Positions 35,836-43,870 of a stretch of DNA of 64,000 bases are shown in pieces. How positions within the stretch are numbered: the stretch's first letter is position 1; every line of letters starts with the position of its first letter. Made by a program: the position numbers and the translations under genes. Under the pieces are notes generated by a model. It was not told the origin of the DNA. It made no database searches and was given only the letters and a program-made list of their open reading frames with translations. Where the stretch lies: assembly GCF_016801985.1 (NCBI RefSeq), contig NZ_JAEVLS010000005.1:186001-250000 (forward strand), written 5' to 3'. The stretch comes from Steroidobacter gossypii (GTDB lineage Bacteria > Pseudomonadota > Gammaproteobacteria > Steroidobacterales > Steroidobacteraceae).

Positions 35836-36765
35836 ATGACTACACGTCGCCAGTTCATCGGTCAGTCCTCCGCTGCGCTCGCCGGATCGGCGCTGCTGGG
35901 GTCGACCTGGCTGTCGGTGGCTCGGGCGGCAAGCGAGGGCAGGATGTTGCACAGGACGATTCCCTCCAGCGGCGAAACCGTGCCGGCCATCGGCATGGGC
36001 ACCTCGGGCAGTTTCGAAGTGACGCCGGGCGGTCCGGAATATCAGGCGCTCAAAGAAGTGTTGAAGCGCTTTTTCGACGGCGGCGCGACGCTGATCGACA
36101 CCGCGCCCACCTACAGCAATGCCGAAGAAGTGCTCGGCCCACTGCTGGCCGACGCCAAGCTGCGCCCCAAGGCGTTCATCGCCACCAAGCTGTCCGGCGT
36201 GGTCGGCCGTGACAAGGGCCTCGCGCAGTTTCAGAAGTCGCTCAAGACTCTGCGCACGGACAAAGTCGAGCTGCTCCAGGTGCACAATCTCGGGGACTGG
36301 AAAACCCAGCTGGCGCTGGCGCGCGAGCTCAAGGAACAAGGCAAGGTGAAGTACACCGGCATCACTCACTATCTCGATTCCGCGCACGACCAGCTCGCCG
36401 ACGTCGTGCAGGAAACCAAGCCGGACTTTCTGCAGATCAACTACTCGGTCACCAATCGCGGCGCCGAGCGTCGCCTGTTCCCGATGGCCAAGGAGTTGGG
36501 CATCGCCGTGCTCGCCAATCGCAACTTCAACGACGGCAAGCTGTTCAACCAGGTGAAGGGCAAAGCGCTGCCAGGCTGGGCCAAGGAAGTCGGCGTGACT
36601 TCCTGGGCGCAGATGTTCCTGAAATTCTGCCTGAGCCACGACGCCGTCACCGCGGTGATTCCCGCCACCGGCAAGCCCGACCGCCAGAGCGACAACCTCA
36701 AGGCCGGCTTCGGCCCACTGCTCTCGGCCGCTCAGAAACAGGAAGTGATCGAGCTGGTTGGCTGA
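35836..36765 (+). CDS. Tat-exported aldo/keto reductase
   Basis: 309 residues. The N-terminus MTTRRQFIGQSSAALAGSAL is a twin-arginine signal, so the enzyme is folded in the cytoplasm and exported to the periplasm. The aldo/keto reductase barrel follows, with DTAPTYSNAEEVLGPLL (Asp/Tyr), FIATKLSG (Lys) and LQVHNLGDW (His), giving the catalytic tetrad. The ATG is preceded by AAGGAG at eight bases. Substrate unknown. It is 148 bp downstream of the S9 peptidase, with a hairpin between, so it is probably a separate transcript. Confidence 0.88.
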   Translation: MTTRRQFIGQSSAALAGSALLGSTWLSVARAASEGRMLHRTIPSSGETVPAIGMGTSGSFEVTPGGPEYQALKEVLKRFFDGGATLIDTAPTYSNAEEVLGPLLADAKLRPKAFIATKLSGVVGRDKGLAQFQKSLKTLRTDKVELLQVHNLGDWKTQLALARELKEQGKVKYTGITHYLDSAHDQLADVVQETKPDFLQINYSVTNRGAERRLFPMAKELGIAVLANRNFNDGKLFNQVKGKALPGWAKEVGVTSWAQMFLKFCLSHDAVTAVIPATGKPDRQSDNLKAGFGPLLSAAQKQEVIELVG

Positions 36766-36780
36766 GGCTTCTGTTCGGAA

Positions 36781-36811
36781 CTGATCGGTCGGGACGGGCC
36801 CGGCCGATCAG
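36781..36811. terminator. Convergent hairpin between aldo/keto reductase and secreted protein gene
   Basis: An 8-bp stem (CTGATCGG at 36781-36788 with CCGATCAG at 36804-36811) plus an inner GGG/CCC pairing. It overlaps the stop codon of the minus-strand gene and could serve both convergent transcripts. No strong U-tract. Confidence 0.45.
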
Positions 36812-37410
36812 GGCGACGGGACATCAGGCGCCTCCAACGGCGCGAGCACCGACACCGTCAGATCGCGAGACGACAGGCGGCCGTCCGTACGCCTGCAATC
36901 GATCTGGCCGCTCTCGATTTTGGCGCCGAGCTTTGGCAGCAAATTGTTCCGCAGATCGCGCATCAGCTCGCAATCCCCCGCGCCCAATTTCGCGTAGCGC
37001 GACAGTTCAACGCTGCGCCATGCCGCCGGAAATGTTTCATCGAGCTGCTCGGCGTTCACTCTCATGCGCTTGAGCACTTTTTCGCTTCGTTCGCTCCTCG
37101 GCGGCGCTTCTGCCAGCGGCACGGGTGTCGCGGTGGCAATCGTGAACATGAGTTCCGACGATGCCCCTCCGCTGCAGCCTTGCACCCGGACCTGAGTGCT
37201 CTGGTGAGCCCCCAGATCGATCAGCATCTCCTTCAAGCGCTGCCCCAGGCTGAGACACTCGTAAGCCACACCGCGCTCCACGACTGTAAACAGGTGGCGC
37301 AGTTCCTGTTCCTTCCAGGTCGCCTGTATCGCTTCCGGGTTGTCGTCGGCACCGCTCGCCAGCGGCGTCAGCAGGCCGCCGCAAAGTAATATGACAAGGC
37401 GCAATCGCAT
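36808..37410 (-). CDS. Secreted protein of unknown function, paralogue 1 of a tandem pair
   Basis: 200 residues with a clear signal peptide (LVILLCGGLLTPLASG). I do not recognise a family. It is clearly homologous to the neighbouring gene at 37448: both have QATWKEQE/QATWKTQE, a Cys in YECLSL/YDCDAF, LGAH-T-V--QGC, RLDETFPA-W-like spacing, GDCELM-LR--LLPKL and a late Cys. Four cysteines are conserved, so two disulphides are likely in the periplasm. A GGGAGGG site precedes the ATG. It is 37 bp downstream of its paralogue, in one operon. Confidence 0.82.
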   Translation of the reverse strand: MRLRLVILLCGGLLTPLASGADDNPEAIQATWKEQELRHLFTVVERGVAYECLSLGQRLKEMLIDLGAHQSTQVRVQGCSGGASSELMFTIATATPVPLAEAPPRSERSEKVLKRMRVNAEQLDETFPAAWRSVELSRYAKLGAGDCELMRDLRNNLLPKLGAKIESGQIDCRRTDGRLSSRDLTVSVLAPLEAPDVPSP

Positions 37411-37447
37411 GTGAGCCCTCCCATGACCCCGCTGCGAAGGATGTCAC

Positions 37448-38092
37448 TCAGCTCTGCGGCTTGCCAGCGGGGGCGTCGGGTTTGGGGAGGGCGACCAGAG
37501 CGGAGACGGTCAGCTCGGGGGTTTGGGTCGTCAGTTGACGGGGGATGCAGCTGACGCGGTCGGTGACGATCTTCACCGAGAGCTTTGGCAGTACATGGTC
37601 GCGCAGGCCCTGCATGAGCTCGCAGTCGCCGGGCTCCAGGTCCAGCTTGCGGTCGCGTGACAGCTGGATGGTTTTCCATTCGGCCGGGAATGTTTCATCG
37701 AGCCTGGCAGAAGCCACGCCCAGGCGCTTGAGCAACTTCTCGCGGCTGGTGTTTGCTTCCGTTTTGGGAGCATCGGCGAGCGTCACGGGCGATGCGGTGG
37801 TGATGGTAACGAAGAAGTTGCGCGTCGGGCGGTTGGCGAAACAGCCTTGCGCCAGAACGCGCGTTTGCTCGTGCGCGCCCAGTGCACGCAGGATTCTTTC
37901 GAGCTTGGACTCGAAAGCATCGCAATCGTAGGCCGTGGTGAAGCCGGTGTAGTTGTAGCGAATCTCCTGCGTCTTCCAGGTCGCCTGAACCGGCGCTGAA
38001 TCCTCGGCCGCACGGCTCGCGAGCGGCAGCAACAAGCCGCCGCACACAGCGGCGATCAACGATGCTTTCGATCCACTGGCTGCGACACGCAT
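37448..38092 (-). CDS. Secreted protein of unknown function, paralogue 2 of a tandem pair
   Basis: 214 residues from the ATG at 38092 (GGAGA eight bases upstream); an upstream extension to 38188 is rejected because it buries the signal peptide (SLIAAVCGGLLLPLASRA). It shares four cysteines and several blocks with the 36808-37410 protein, including ETFPAEWKTIQLSRDRKL and GDCELMQGLRDHVLPKL. Function unknown; the pair arose by tandem duplication. The C-terminus is Pro/Ala/Lys-rich. Confidence 0.82.
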   Translation of the reverse strand: MRVAASGSKASLIAAVCGGLLLPLASRAAEDSAPVQATWKTQEIRYNYTGFTTAYDCDAFESKLERILRALGAHEQTRVLAQGCFANRPTRNFFVTITTASPVTLADAPKTEANTSREKLLKRLGVASARLDETFPAEWKTIQLSRDRKLDLEPGDCELMQGLRDHVLPKLSVKIVTDRVSCIPRQLTTQTPELTVSALVALPKPDAPAGKPQS

Positions 38093-38214
38093 AGAAAATC
38101 TCCACATCCTGAGCCGGACTGCCTCGGGGGCGTACTGGTTGGACGAACGAGGCGACCGCATGTTCCCCGCCCGAGCCGACGCTGTCATGAAAAGTCGTCA
38201 ATGGTCGAGCCGCC

Positions 38215-39459
38215 TCAGGTGAACTCGCGCCGCTGCTCCAACAGGAACGGCCGATCGATCTGCTCGGCATACAGCTCGATATCGCCTCGCGTGACGCCAC
38301 ACTCCGCGTAGTGCTTCTGCCAGTCATTCACGACCGCGACCACCTCACGCACCTGGTTGATCGCAGCATCCTTCTTCAGCGAGAACATCGCCGCCATCGA
38401 CAGCGCATTCGCCAGCGTCGAATCGGCCTCCTCCTCGCCCACCCGCATCTGCTGAAAGCCCAGCGCCTGCCCGGAAGGCAGCACATCGTAGGCCGGGGAC
38501 AACCGATACTGTTGCGCGTCGGTGGCGATCAACGCGTGGTTCTTTTCGTGATCGTCGGTGTTATCGATCAGAATGTTGAACACCATGCGACGAAACAATT
38601 CGTGCATGTCACGTTCGTTCTGGCCGCCTTCCACCACGCCGCGACGACGCAGCAGTTGCGCCAGCTCGGGGTAGCCGAAGCGTTCACCCGCTGCTCGCAA
38701 CGCCACGCATGCCGATAAGCAGTGCAACCGCCTCCCGTGCTCACGATCGAAACGTTTGATCGCGACAGCGTGCCCGTCCGTCAACCGCACCGCCTGAGTC
38801 GGCGCAACCCGAATGTTTGCTTTCTGCGCGAGCAGCATGGACGCATGCTCGACCAGCGGAGTATCCGCCGGCTCGCCGTCGGCGAACTTGATCACCCACT
38901 GTTCCCCGGCAATATCGATGAGCGCCTTCGGACGCGCGCCGCCCAACGTCACGCCCGGAGAGATCAGACGCTTCTGCGCTTCGGGCACCGGCTCGTTGTC
39001 CTGCACCTTGCGGATCAGATCGTGAATGGTGTCGGTATCGTCCAGCGCCGGCAGCGGCCCGAGCGTGCGCGGGCGATATTCATCGGCGGATGTCGACACG
39101 CCGAGCGCCCCGAAGCGATCGTCGCCGGCGAAATACAAATATTCGAGCACCGACAACCGCGGCGGCTTGTCGAGAAAGCGAATGACGCGCTCGCCCCAAC
39201 GATCCGGACGCGCATCGTCGACCGCGCCGATGGCGATGCCCGACTCGGTCGGCAGCAACTCGTCATCGATCAGCGGCAGATCTTCGCTCAACGGGAAGCC
39301 GTGCTGGAGCCATTCCGGCGCATAGCGCAGAGACACGCCGCGCGTGGTTCGCACCAAATGCAATTCGCCGATGAACACCGGCCGCGTTGGCTGAGTCACC
39401 AGCCAAAGAAACAACTGGTCGGTCGGTTTGTAAGCGATGGGCTTGCGAGCGGCGTTCAC
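38215..39459 (-). CDS. hipA: HipA-family Ser/Thr kinase toxin
   Basis: 414 residues. An N-terminal HipA couple-hipB-like domain is followed by the kinase core: GGARPKALI with the ATP-binding lysine region, WVIKFADGEPADTPLVEH, the catalytic loop NILIDNTDDHEKNHALI, and the metal-binding LSPAYDVLPS. All the essential residues are visible. Family members phosphorylate aminoacyl-tRNA synthetases such as GltX and cause growth arrest. The GTG start overlaps the hipB stop by four bases (GTGA). Confidence 0.93.
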   Translation of the reverse strand: MNAARKPIAYKPTDQLFLWLVTQPTRPVFIGELHLVRTTRGVSLRYAPEWLQHGFPLSEDLPLIDDELLPTESGIAIGAVDDARPDRWGERVIRFLDKPPRLSVLEYLYFAGDDRFGALGVSTSADEYRPRTLGPLPALDDTDTIHDLIRKVQDNEPVPEAQKRLISPGVTLGGARPKALIDIAGEQWVIKFADGEPADTPLVEHASMLLAQKANIRVAPTQAVRLTDGHAVAIKRFDREHGRRLHCLSACVALRAAGERFGYPELAQLLRRRGVVEGGQNERDMHELFRRMVFNILIDNTDDHEKNHALIATDAQQYRLSPAYDVLPSGQALGFQQMRVGEEEADSTLANALSMAAMFSLKKDAAINQVREVVAVVNDWQKHYAECGVTRGDIELYAEQIDRPFLLEQRREFT

Positions 39460-39842
39460 GAGCGCACCTGCTTCCCGCTTTTGCTCGCGCCACGTGCCAG
39501 GCGCGCTTCGACCGACGCCGCCGAACGCACCGCTCGACGTTTGAGCGCCCCGCGAACGTCGCTTTCCAGCGCGCCCTTATCCTCGGCCGGCGCGGCAATG
39601 GCCGGCAGTGCATTCACCCGCCCCATCAGCCACAGTGCGGTCACATAGATGCCCGCGCTGACGCCGGCGTCGCCGCGCTCCATCCGGATCAAGGTCGGCA
39701 CCGAAATGCCCAGACGCTTGGCCCAGACACGTTGCGATTCCCGGCGTCGAACCCGGGCGATGGCCAGGTTTTCACCCAGAGCGCGCAATGCCTGGGCGGC
39801 CGCGGGCGGCAGGGTCTGCAGGGCTTGAGGGGTGCTTGGCAT
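39456..39842 (-). CDS. hipB: HipB-like XRE antitoxin
   Basis: 128 residues. A helix-turn-helix XRE domain (ARVRRRESQRVWAKRLGISV then PTLIRMERGD) lies at residues 28-63; the C-terminal tail is basic and Ala-rich. It neutralises HipA and represses its own operon. The start codon lies at the edge of a perfect 12-bp inverted repeat (39842-39887), the likely operator. The tail is longer than in E. coli HipB. Confidence 0.92.
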   Translation of the reverse strand: MPSTPQALQTLPPAAAQALRALGENLAIARVRRRESQRVWAKRLGISVPTLIRMERGDAGVSAGIYVTALWLMGRVNALPAIAAPAEDKGALESDVRGALKRRAVRSAASVEARLARGASKSGKQVRS

Positions 39843-39887
39843 AACATAGAGTTTATCGATTAGGCGATTTTGGTCAACTCTATGTTA
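39842..39887. promoter_or_regulatory. hipBA autoregulatory operator, inverted repeat
   Basis: TAACATAGAGTT (39842-39853) and its exact reverse complement (39876-39887), separated by 22 bp that are AT-rich. The pair spans the hipB start codon and upstream promoter region, as expected for a HipB dimer-of-dimers operator that blocks transcription. Local AT content contrasts with the GC-rich surroundings. Confidence 0.85.
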
Positions 39888-39986
39888 GTTCAGGCTCCGT
39901 GCCAGGACGCCGGGGAGCAGCCGGCCTTGGAATCGCCGGGGATCGCCCCCACCCCTGCCGTCTGTGCCCGAAAAACCACGACACGC

Positions 39987-40880
39987 ATGACGCAAGCAGA
40001 CGCGCCTCCGAACCTCGTCGAGGTTTTTCGCTCCCTGCGAATGCCCGACTGCGACCAGCAGACGCTGATCCTGTCGGCGGTGGGTATTCACTCCTGGACC
40101 GTAGTCCGCGGCGGCATGTTCGTCGTGGTGGTGCCGGAGGACTCGGCCGACCTCGCCCGCCATCACTTGCGCGAGGTAGCTCAGGAGGCCGTCGCGCCCG
40201 CCCTGCCCATGAAAGTCCCGAAGCCCCGACCGCGCGCCTGGCATGGCTCGGTGCTTTACGCGCTGGTGATGATCGCGGTGGCTTATGTGGCCGGCCGCCA
40301 ATCGTTCGGTTTCGACTGGCTGGCCGTGGGCTCGCTGAATGGCGCGATCCCCAGCTCACAGGAATGGTGGCGCGTCGTGACCGCCCTGACGTTGCACGCC
40401 GACGTCGGACATTTGTTGAGCAATCTACTGTTCGGTGTCGTGCTTGGCTTCCTCGCCTCCCGCGCCGTGGGCGGTGGAGTCGCGTGGGGCGGCATTCTGC
40501 TCGGCGCGATGATGGGCAATGCGCTGGACGCGCTCTGGATGCCGGTGGAACAAAACTCAATCGGCGCCTCGACCGCGGTGTTCGCGGCGCTGGGCATGCT
40601 CAGCGCCTACGCCTGGATGCTCGAAAGCAGCGTCCACCTGCGTTGGGCCAAACGTTTCGGACCGCTGATCGCCGGCGTGATCCTGCTCGGCTTTCTTGGC
40701 GCGGGCGGCGAGCGCACCGACGTGGTCGCGCACGTGACTGGCTTCGCGAGCGGCTGTTTGCTAGGTCTGCTGCTCGGGAAGATTCCCGAGCAACGTTTCG
40801 AATCTCGCGCGCTGCAGTTGGCCACCGGCGCATGCAGCCTTGCGATCGTCGGGATCGCGTGGCTGCTGGCGCTGCGTTGA
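39987..40880 (+). CDS. Rhomboid family intramembrane serine protease with N-terminal DUF2007-like domain
   Basis: 297 residues from the ATG at 39987; an upstream in-frame start at 39870 lies inside the hipB operator and is unlikely. The first ~65 residues (EVFRSLRMPDCDQQTLILSA and later VVVPEDSADLARHHL) look like a DUF2007-type signal-transducing domain. Six hydrophobic segments follow, with HADVGHLLSNLLFG, the catalytic serine in IGASTAVFAALG and the catalytic histidine in VVAHVTGFASG. Substrate unknown. It is divergent from hipBA. Confidence 0.82.
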   Translation: MTQADAPPNLVEVFRSLRMPDCDQQTLILSAVGIHSWTVVRGGMFVVVVPEDSADLARHHLREVAQEAVAPALPMKVPKPRPRAWHGSVLYALVMIAVAYVAGRQSFGFDWLAVGSLNGAIPSSQEWWRVVTALTLHADVGHLLSNLLFGVVLGFLASRAVGGGVAWGGILLGAMMGNALDALWMPVEQNSIGASTAVFAALGMLSAYAWMLESSVHLRWAKRFGPLIAGVILLGFLGAGGERTDVVAHVTGFASGCLLGLLLGKIPEQRFESRALQLATGACSLAIVGIAWLLALR

Positions 40881-40883
40881 GCG

Positions 40884-41966
40884 CTATTCTTCCAGCTGGA
40901 AATTCAATCGCAGACGATAGCGCTGGTTCCTGCAGGCGCTGCTCATGACCATGGCGCTCACTGCTTTGACCGCGGCTTCGTCCAGGCGCGGTGACAGGCT
41001 GCTCGCCACCACTTTTGCCTCGGTGGGATTGCCGGCCTTGCCCGGCACGGTGAACTCGACCACCACCGGCCCCTGCTCGTCCAGCTGACGCGATTCCTGC
41101 GGATAGAAGTCCGAAATGTTGATGGTCTTCACCACTTCGTACTTGCAACCCTCTTTGGTATTGAGCGGCGGCAACGGCGGACGCGGCTTGCAGTCCGCTT
41201 CGAAGGTCGAAGCATTCACACCCTGCTCCGCCATGCTCGACACCACCGCGCGCAGCGTCTGCTTGAGCACCACGGCCTGCGCTTCGGTTTTCTGACGGCC
41301 CTGTGCGTCCGTGCCTTCGTACTGGATATAGGCCTTGCACTCGAGCTCCTGCTCCGAGCCGTTGGTGACGAACACCGTGCGCTTCAAACACGGCTTGTCG
41401 GTCTTGTCAGCGCCGCAGTACCGCGGCGTCTCGTCGCGAATCAACGTGTAGCTCCAACGGCCACCCTGCACTTCGAACGAATGACCGTCGGCCTCCTTCA
41501 CGATGGGGCTGGGCGCAGGCGTGCCGCCCGCCGCGGGTGCAGGCGGCGCAGGTGTTCGATTCTTCGCTGCCGCCATGTGAGTGGAGCAATCCGCGGTCTT
41601 GCCGCCAGCGCCACCCTTGGTGCTGCGATAAGTTTCCAGCTGAGCATTGAAGCAGGCCGCCAGCCCCGCCAATTCATCTGCGGCGGAGTTATGCGAGGCG
41701 ACATATTCCTCGAGGATTTTCTGGCGCGTCTGCTCGTCCTTGCCCACCTGTGCCTGGCTCGCGTCGCCCTTGATACAGCGCAGATACTCGCCCACGTCCT
41801 TATCGAGCTGCAGCAGGCCCTGGGTCGCCGTCTTCATCTCCTCTTCGGTGGCGGCAGCGCCGTCCGGAATGACCAGCTTGGTGTCCGGCCGCGTGCAGGC
41901 CGCATGCGCTGCGCCCAACGGCAGCGCCAGGGCGAGGAACGCGATCGCGTAGGCTGAGAGTCGCAT
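40884..41966 (-). CDS. Secreted TonB C-terminal-domain protein, function unknown
   Basis: 360 residues with a signal peptide (YAIAFLALALPLGAAHA), an Ala/Glu/Lys-rich middle with several Cys, a Pro-rich linker (PAPPAPAAGGTPAPSP), and a C-terminal TonB-C-like domain (GPVVVEFTVPGKAGNPTEAK and VKAVSAMVMSSACRNQRYRL). The membrane anchor of a true TonB is missing, since the N-terminus reads as a cleavable signal. It could be a periplasmic partner rather than an energy transducer. The ATG at 41966 was preferred to the far upstream one at 42077. Ends 4 bp past the rhomboid gene (convergent). Confidence 0.7.
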   Translation of the reverse strand: MRLSAYAIAFLALALPLGAAHAACTRPDTKLVIPDGAAATEEEMKTATQGLLQLDKDVGEYLRCIKGDASQAQVGKDEQTRQKILEEYVASHNSAADELAGLAACFNAQLETYRSTKGGAGGKTADCSTHMAAAKNRTPAPPAPAAGGTPAPSPIVKEADGHSFEVQGGRWSYTLIRDETPRYCGADKTDKPCLKRTVFVTNGSEQELECKAYIQYEGTDAQGRQKTEAQAVVLKQTLRAVVSSMAEQGVNASTFEADCKPRPPLPPLNTKEGCKYEVVKTINISDFYPQESRQLDEQGPVVVEFTVPGKAGNPTEAKVVASSLSPRLDEAAVKAVSAMVMSSACRNQRYRLRLNFQLEE

Positions 41967-42051
41967 ATCCCATCTCGAAGCTTGTGATCGGCCGATTGTC
42001 CGCGATGCGCGCCACTCGCGCCAGCGGTCGCGAAGCCTTACCCTGGCGCTC

Positions 42052-42966
42052 ATGAGCACGATCGCCCGTGTGGACATCGACGCCAGTGTGCGTCAGGCGT
42101 TGGCCGAAGACCTGGCGCCAACCGCGCTGTGGTCGCTGTTGCTCGACGTGTTCGAGCGCAGGGCTGCACAGCGCAGCCCAGCGATGGTTCGCCAGCAATG
42201 GGAGAGCGATCGCTTCGTGCAACCGTGCGCAATCGATCAGCGCACGCTGAACACGCTGGACGCGCATCTGCTCGCGGCTGCCGCGAATTTCGAGGCGCTG
42301 GAGCTGTCGCCGCTCGCCCCGTTGGCCGCATGCTCCTCAGTCGCGCTGACCAGCCAGAATCGGATTGTTTCCACGGCGCGCGGCAGCGAGATCGTCTCCG
42401 ATCCCACCAACGTGCTCGCACTGGAATGCGCCCGGCGACTGCGAAGCGCGCCAGGCGCGGTGGTGAAACTCACCACCAGTCATCGTTGCGTACGCGCGCA
42501 ACCTGTGCCGAAGCGTCCGGGATTCGCGGCGCACTTCCGCATGTTTTGTCTGGCCTCGGCGGCGCACGAACGCAAGGATCACGGCTTCGTCGCTGAAGCT
42601 TTGATCGAGCACATACGCACCCACATCGGGGCGCTCGACCGGTTGGAAAAGCATGGATATCAATTCCCGGATCGCTCTCTTCGCTTGCTCGCCACCCCCG
42701 AGCGCCGACATATTGCCGAGCGCATCGCCAGCGCAGTGCCGGAGATCCCGGCGACATTGCAAACACTCGAGCATCGCTACTATGACGGGTTGCGATTCAT
42801 GCTCGATGCGGGAACACCGGACGGCAACCCCGTGCCATTGATCGACGGCGGCGCGTTCGACTGGTTGGGCAAGCTCACCGACAACCGGCGCATGGTCTTT
42901 GTCGCGAGCGCCATGGGCTCGCAACTCGCGGCACTCTTATTCCGCCGCGTCGCTTTGATAGCGTGA
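42052..42966 (+). CDS. Conserved hypothetical protein, possibly class II aminoacyl-tRNA synthetase-like
   Basis: 304 residues. I cannot assign a function. The segment APLAACSSVALTSQNRIVST with RGSEIVSDPTNVLALECARR and the following HFRMFCLASAAHERKDHGF resemble the layout of class II aminoacyl-tRNA synthetase-like proteins without anticodon domains, but no catalytic motif 2/3 can be pinned down with confidence. It has no signal peptide. It overlaps the spurious N-terminal extension of the divergent gene and runs convergent to folD, 19 bp away. Coding character is good across its whole length. Confidence 0.72.
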   Translation: MSTIARVDIDASVRQALAEDLAPTALWSLLLDVFERRAAQRSPAMVRQQWESDRFVQPCAIDQRTLNTLDAHLLAAAANFEALELSPLAPLAACSSVALTSQNRIVSTARGSEIVSDPTNVLALECARRLRSAPGAVVKLTTSHRCVRAQPVPKRPGFAAHFRMFCLASAAHERKDHGFVAEALIEHIRTHIGALDRLEKHGYQFPDRSLRLLATPERRHIAERIASAVPEIPATLQTLEHRYYDGLRFMLDAGTPDGNPVPLIDGGAFDWLGKLTDNRRMVFVASAMGSQLAALLFRRVALIA

Positions 42967-42985
42967 TATTTCGGACCGCGCGCGG

Positions 42986-43870
42986 TCAGGCGCGCCGACG
43001 AAAGGGCGATGTGGTCGCACTCGCCGCTCGCTCGGCAGACAGAATCGTGTTGTGCAGGAGCATGGTCACCGTCATCTGACCGACGCCCCCCGGCACCGGC
43101 GTGATGTACGAAGCTTTTTCTTTGACGCCGTCGAAATCGACGTCGCCGACGATGCGGCCGTCCGGCAGACGATTGAAGCCCACGTCGATGACCACCGCGC
43201 CGGTCTTCACGATCTGCGGCACGATCAGATTCGGCACGCCGGCCGCGACCACCAGGATGTCGGCCAGCAGCGTGAAGTTGCCGAGGTCCACCGTCTTCTT
43301 GTGACAAATGACCACGGTCGCATCCTGCTGCATCAACATCAGCGCAGTGGGCTTGCCGACGATGTTGCTGGCGCCGACCACGACCACGTTGCGGCCCTCG
43401 ACCGGAATGTTCTCGTGCTCCAGGATCTTCTGCACACCATAGGGCGTGCATGGCGAGAACACGGTGTTGCCAGTGACCAGGCCGCCCATGTTGTAGAGAT
43501 GGAAGCCGTCGACGTCTTTCTCCACCGAGATCCGCTCCAGCACGCTCGACACCTTGATGTGCGCGGGCAGCGGCAACTGCACCAGGATGCCGTGGATGCT
43601 CGCGTCGTTGTTGAGGCGCTCGATGTGATCCAGCAATTCGGTCTCGCCGACCGTCGTGGGCAGCTCGATCAGCTCGGAGCGAATGCCGACTTCCTTGCAG
43701 CCGGCAATCTTGTTGCGAACGTAGGATTGTGACGCGGGATTGTCGCCGACCAGAATGACGGCCAGCGCCGGCGTGACGTTGTGACGAGAGCGCAGCACAT
43801 CGACGCGACCGTGATATTCGGCTCGCAGCTTTCTGGCGATGGCCTTGCCGTCGATGATCTTCGCTGTCAC
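42986..43870 (-). CDS. folD: Bifunctional methylene-THF dehydrogenase/cyclohydrolase, copy 1
   Basis: 294 residues from a GTG start. FolD interconverts 5,10-methylene-, methenyl- and 10-formyl-tetrahydrofolate. The substrate lysine is in SYVRNKIAGCKEVGI, the catalytic Q-P-L-P block is [12 protein letters not shown], and the NADP-binding site is VVVVGASNIVGKP with PVPGGVGQMT. The GTG overlaps the purU stop by four bases (GTGA), so the two are translationally coupled. The longer upstream frame is the shadow of purU. A second folD lies at 51620. Confidence 0.94.
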   Translation of the reverse strand: MTAKIIDGKAIARKLRAEYHGRVDVLRSRHNVTPALAVILVGDNPASQSYVRNKIAGCKEVGIRSELIELPTTVGETELLDHIERLNNDASIHGILVQLPLPAHIKVSSVLERISVEKDVDGFHLYNMGGLVTGNTVFSPCTPYGVQKILEHENIPVEGRNVVVVGASNIVGKPTALMLMQQDATVVICHKKTVDLGNFTLLADILVVAAGVPNLIVPQIVKTGAVVIDVGFNRLPDGRIVGDVDFDGVKEKASYITPVPGGVGQMTVTMLLHNTILSAERAASATTSPFRRRA

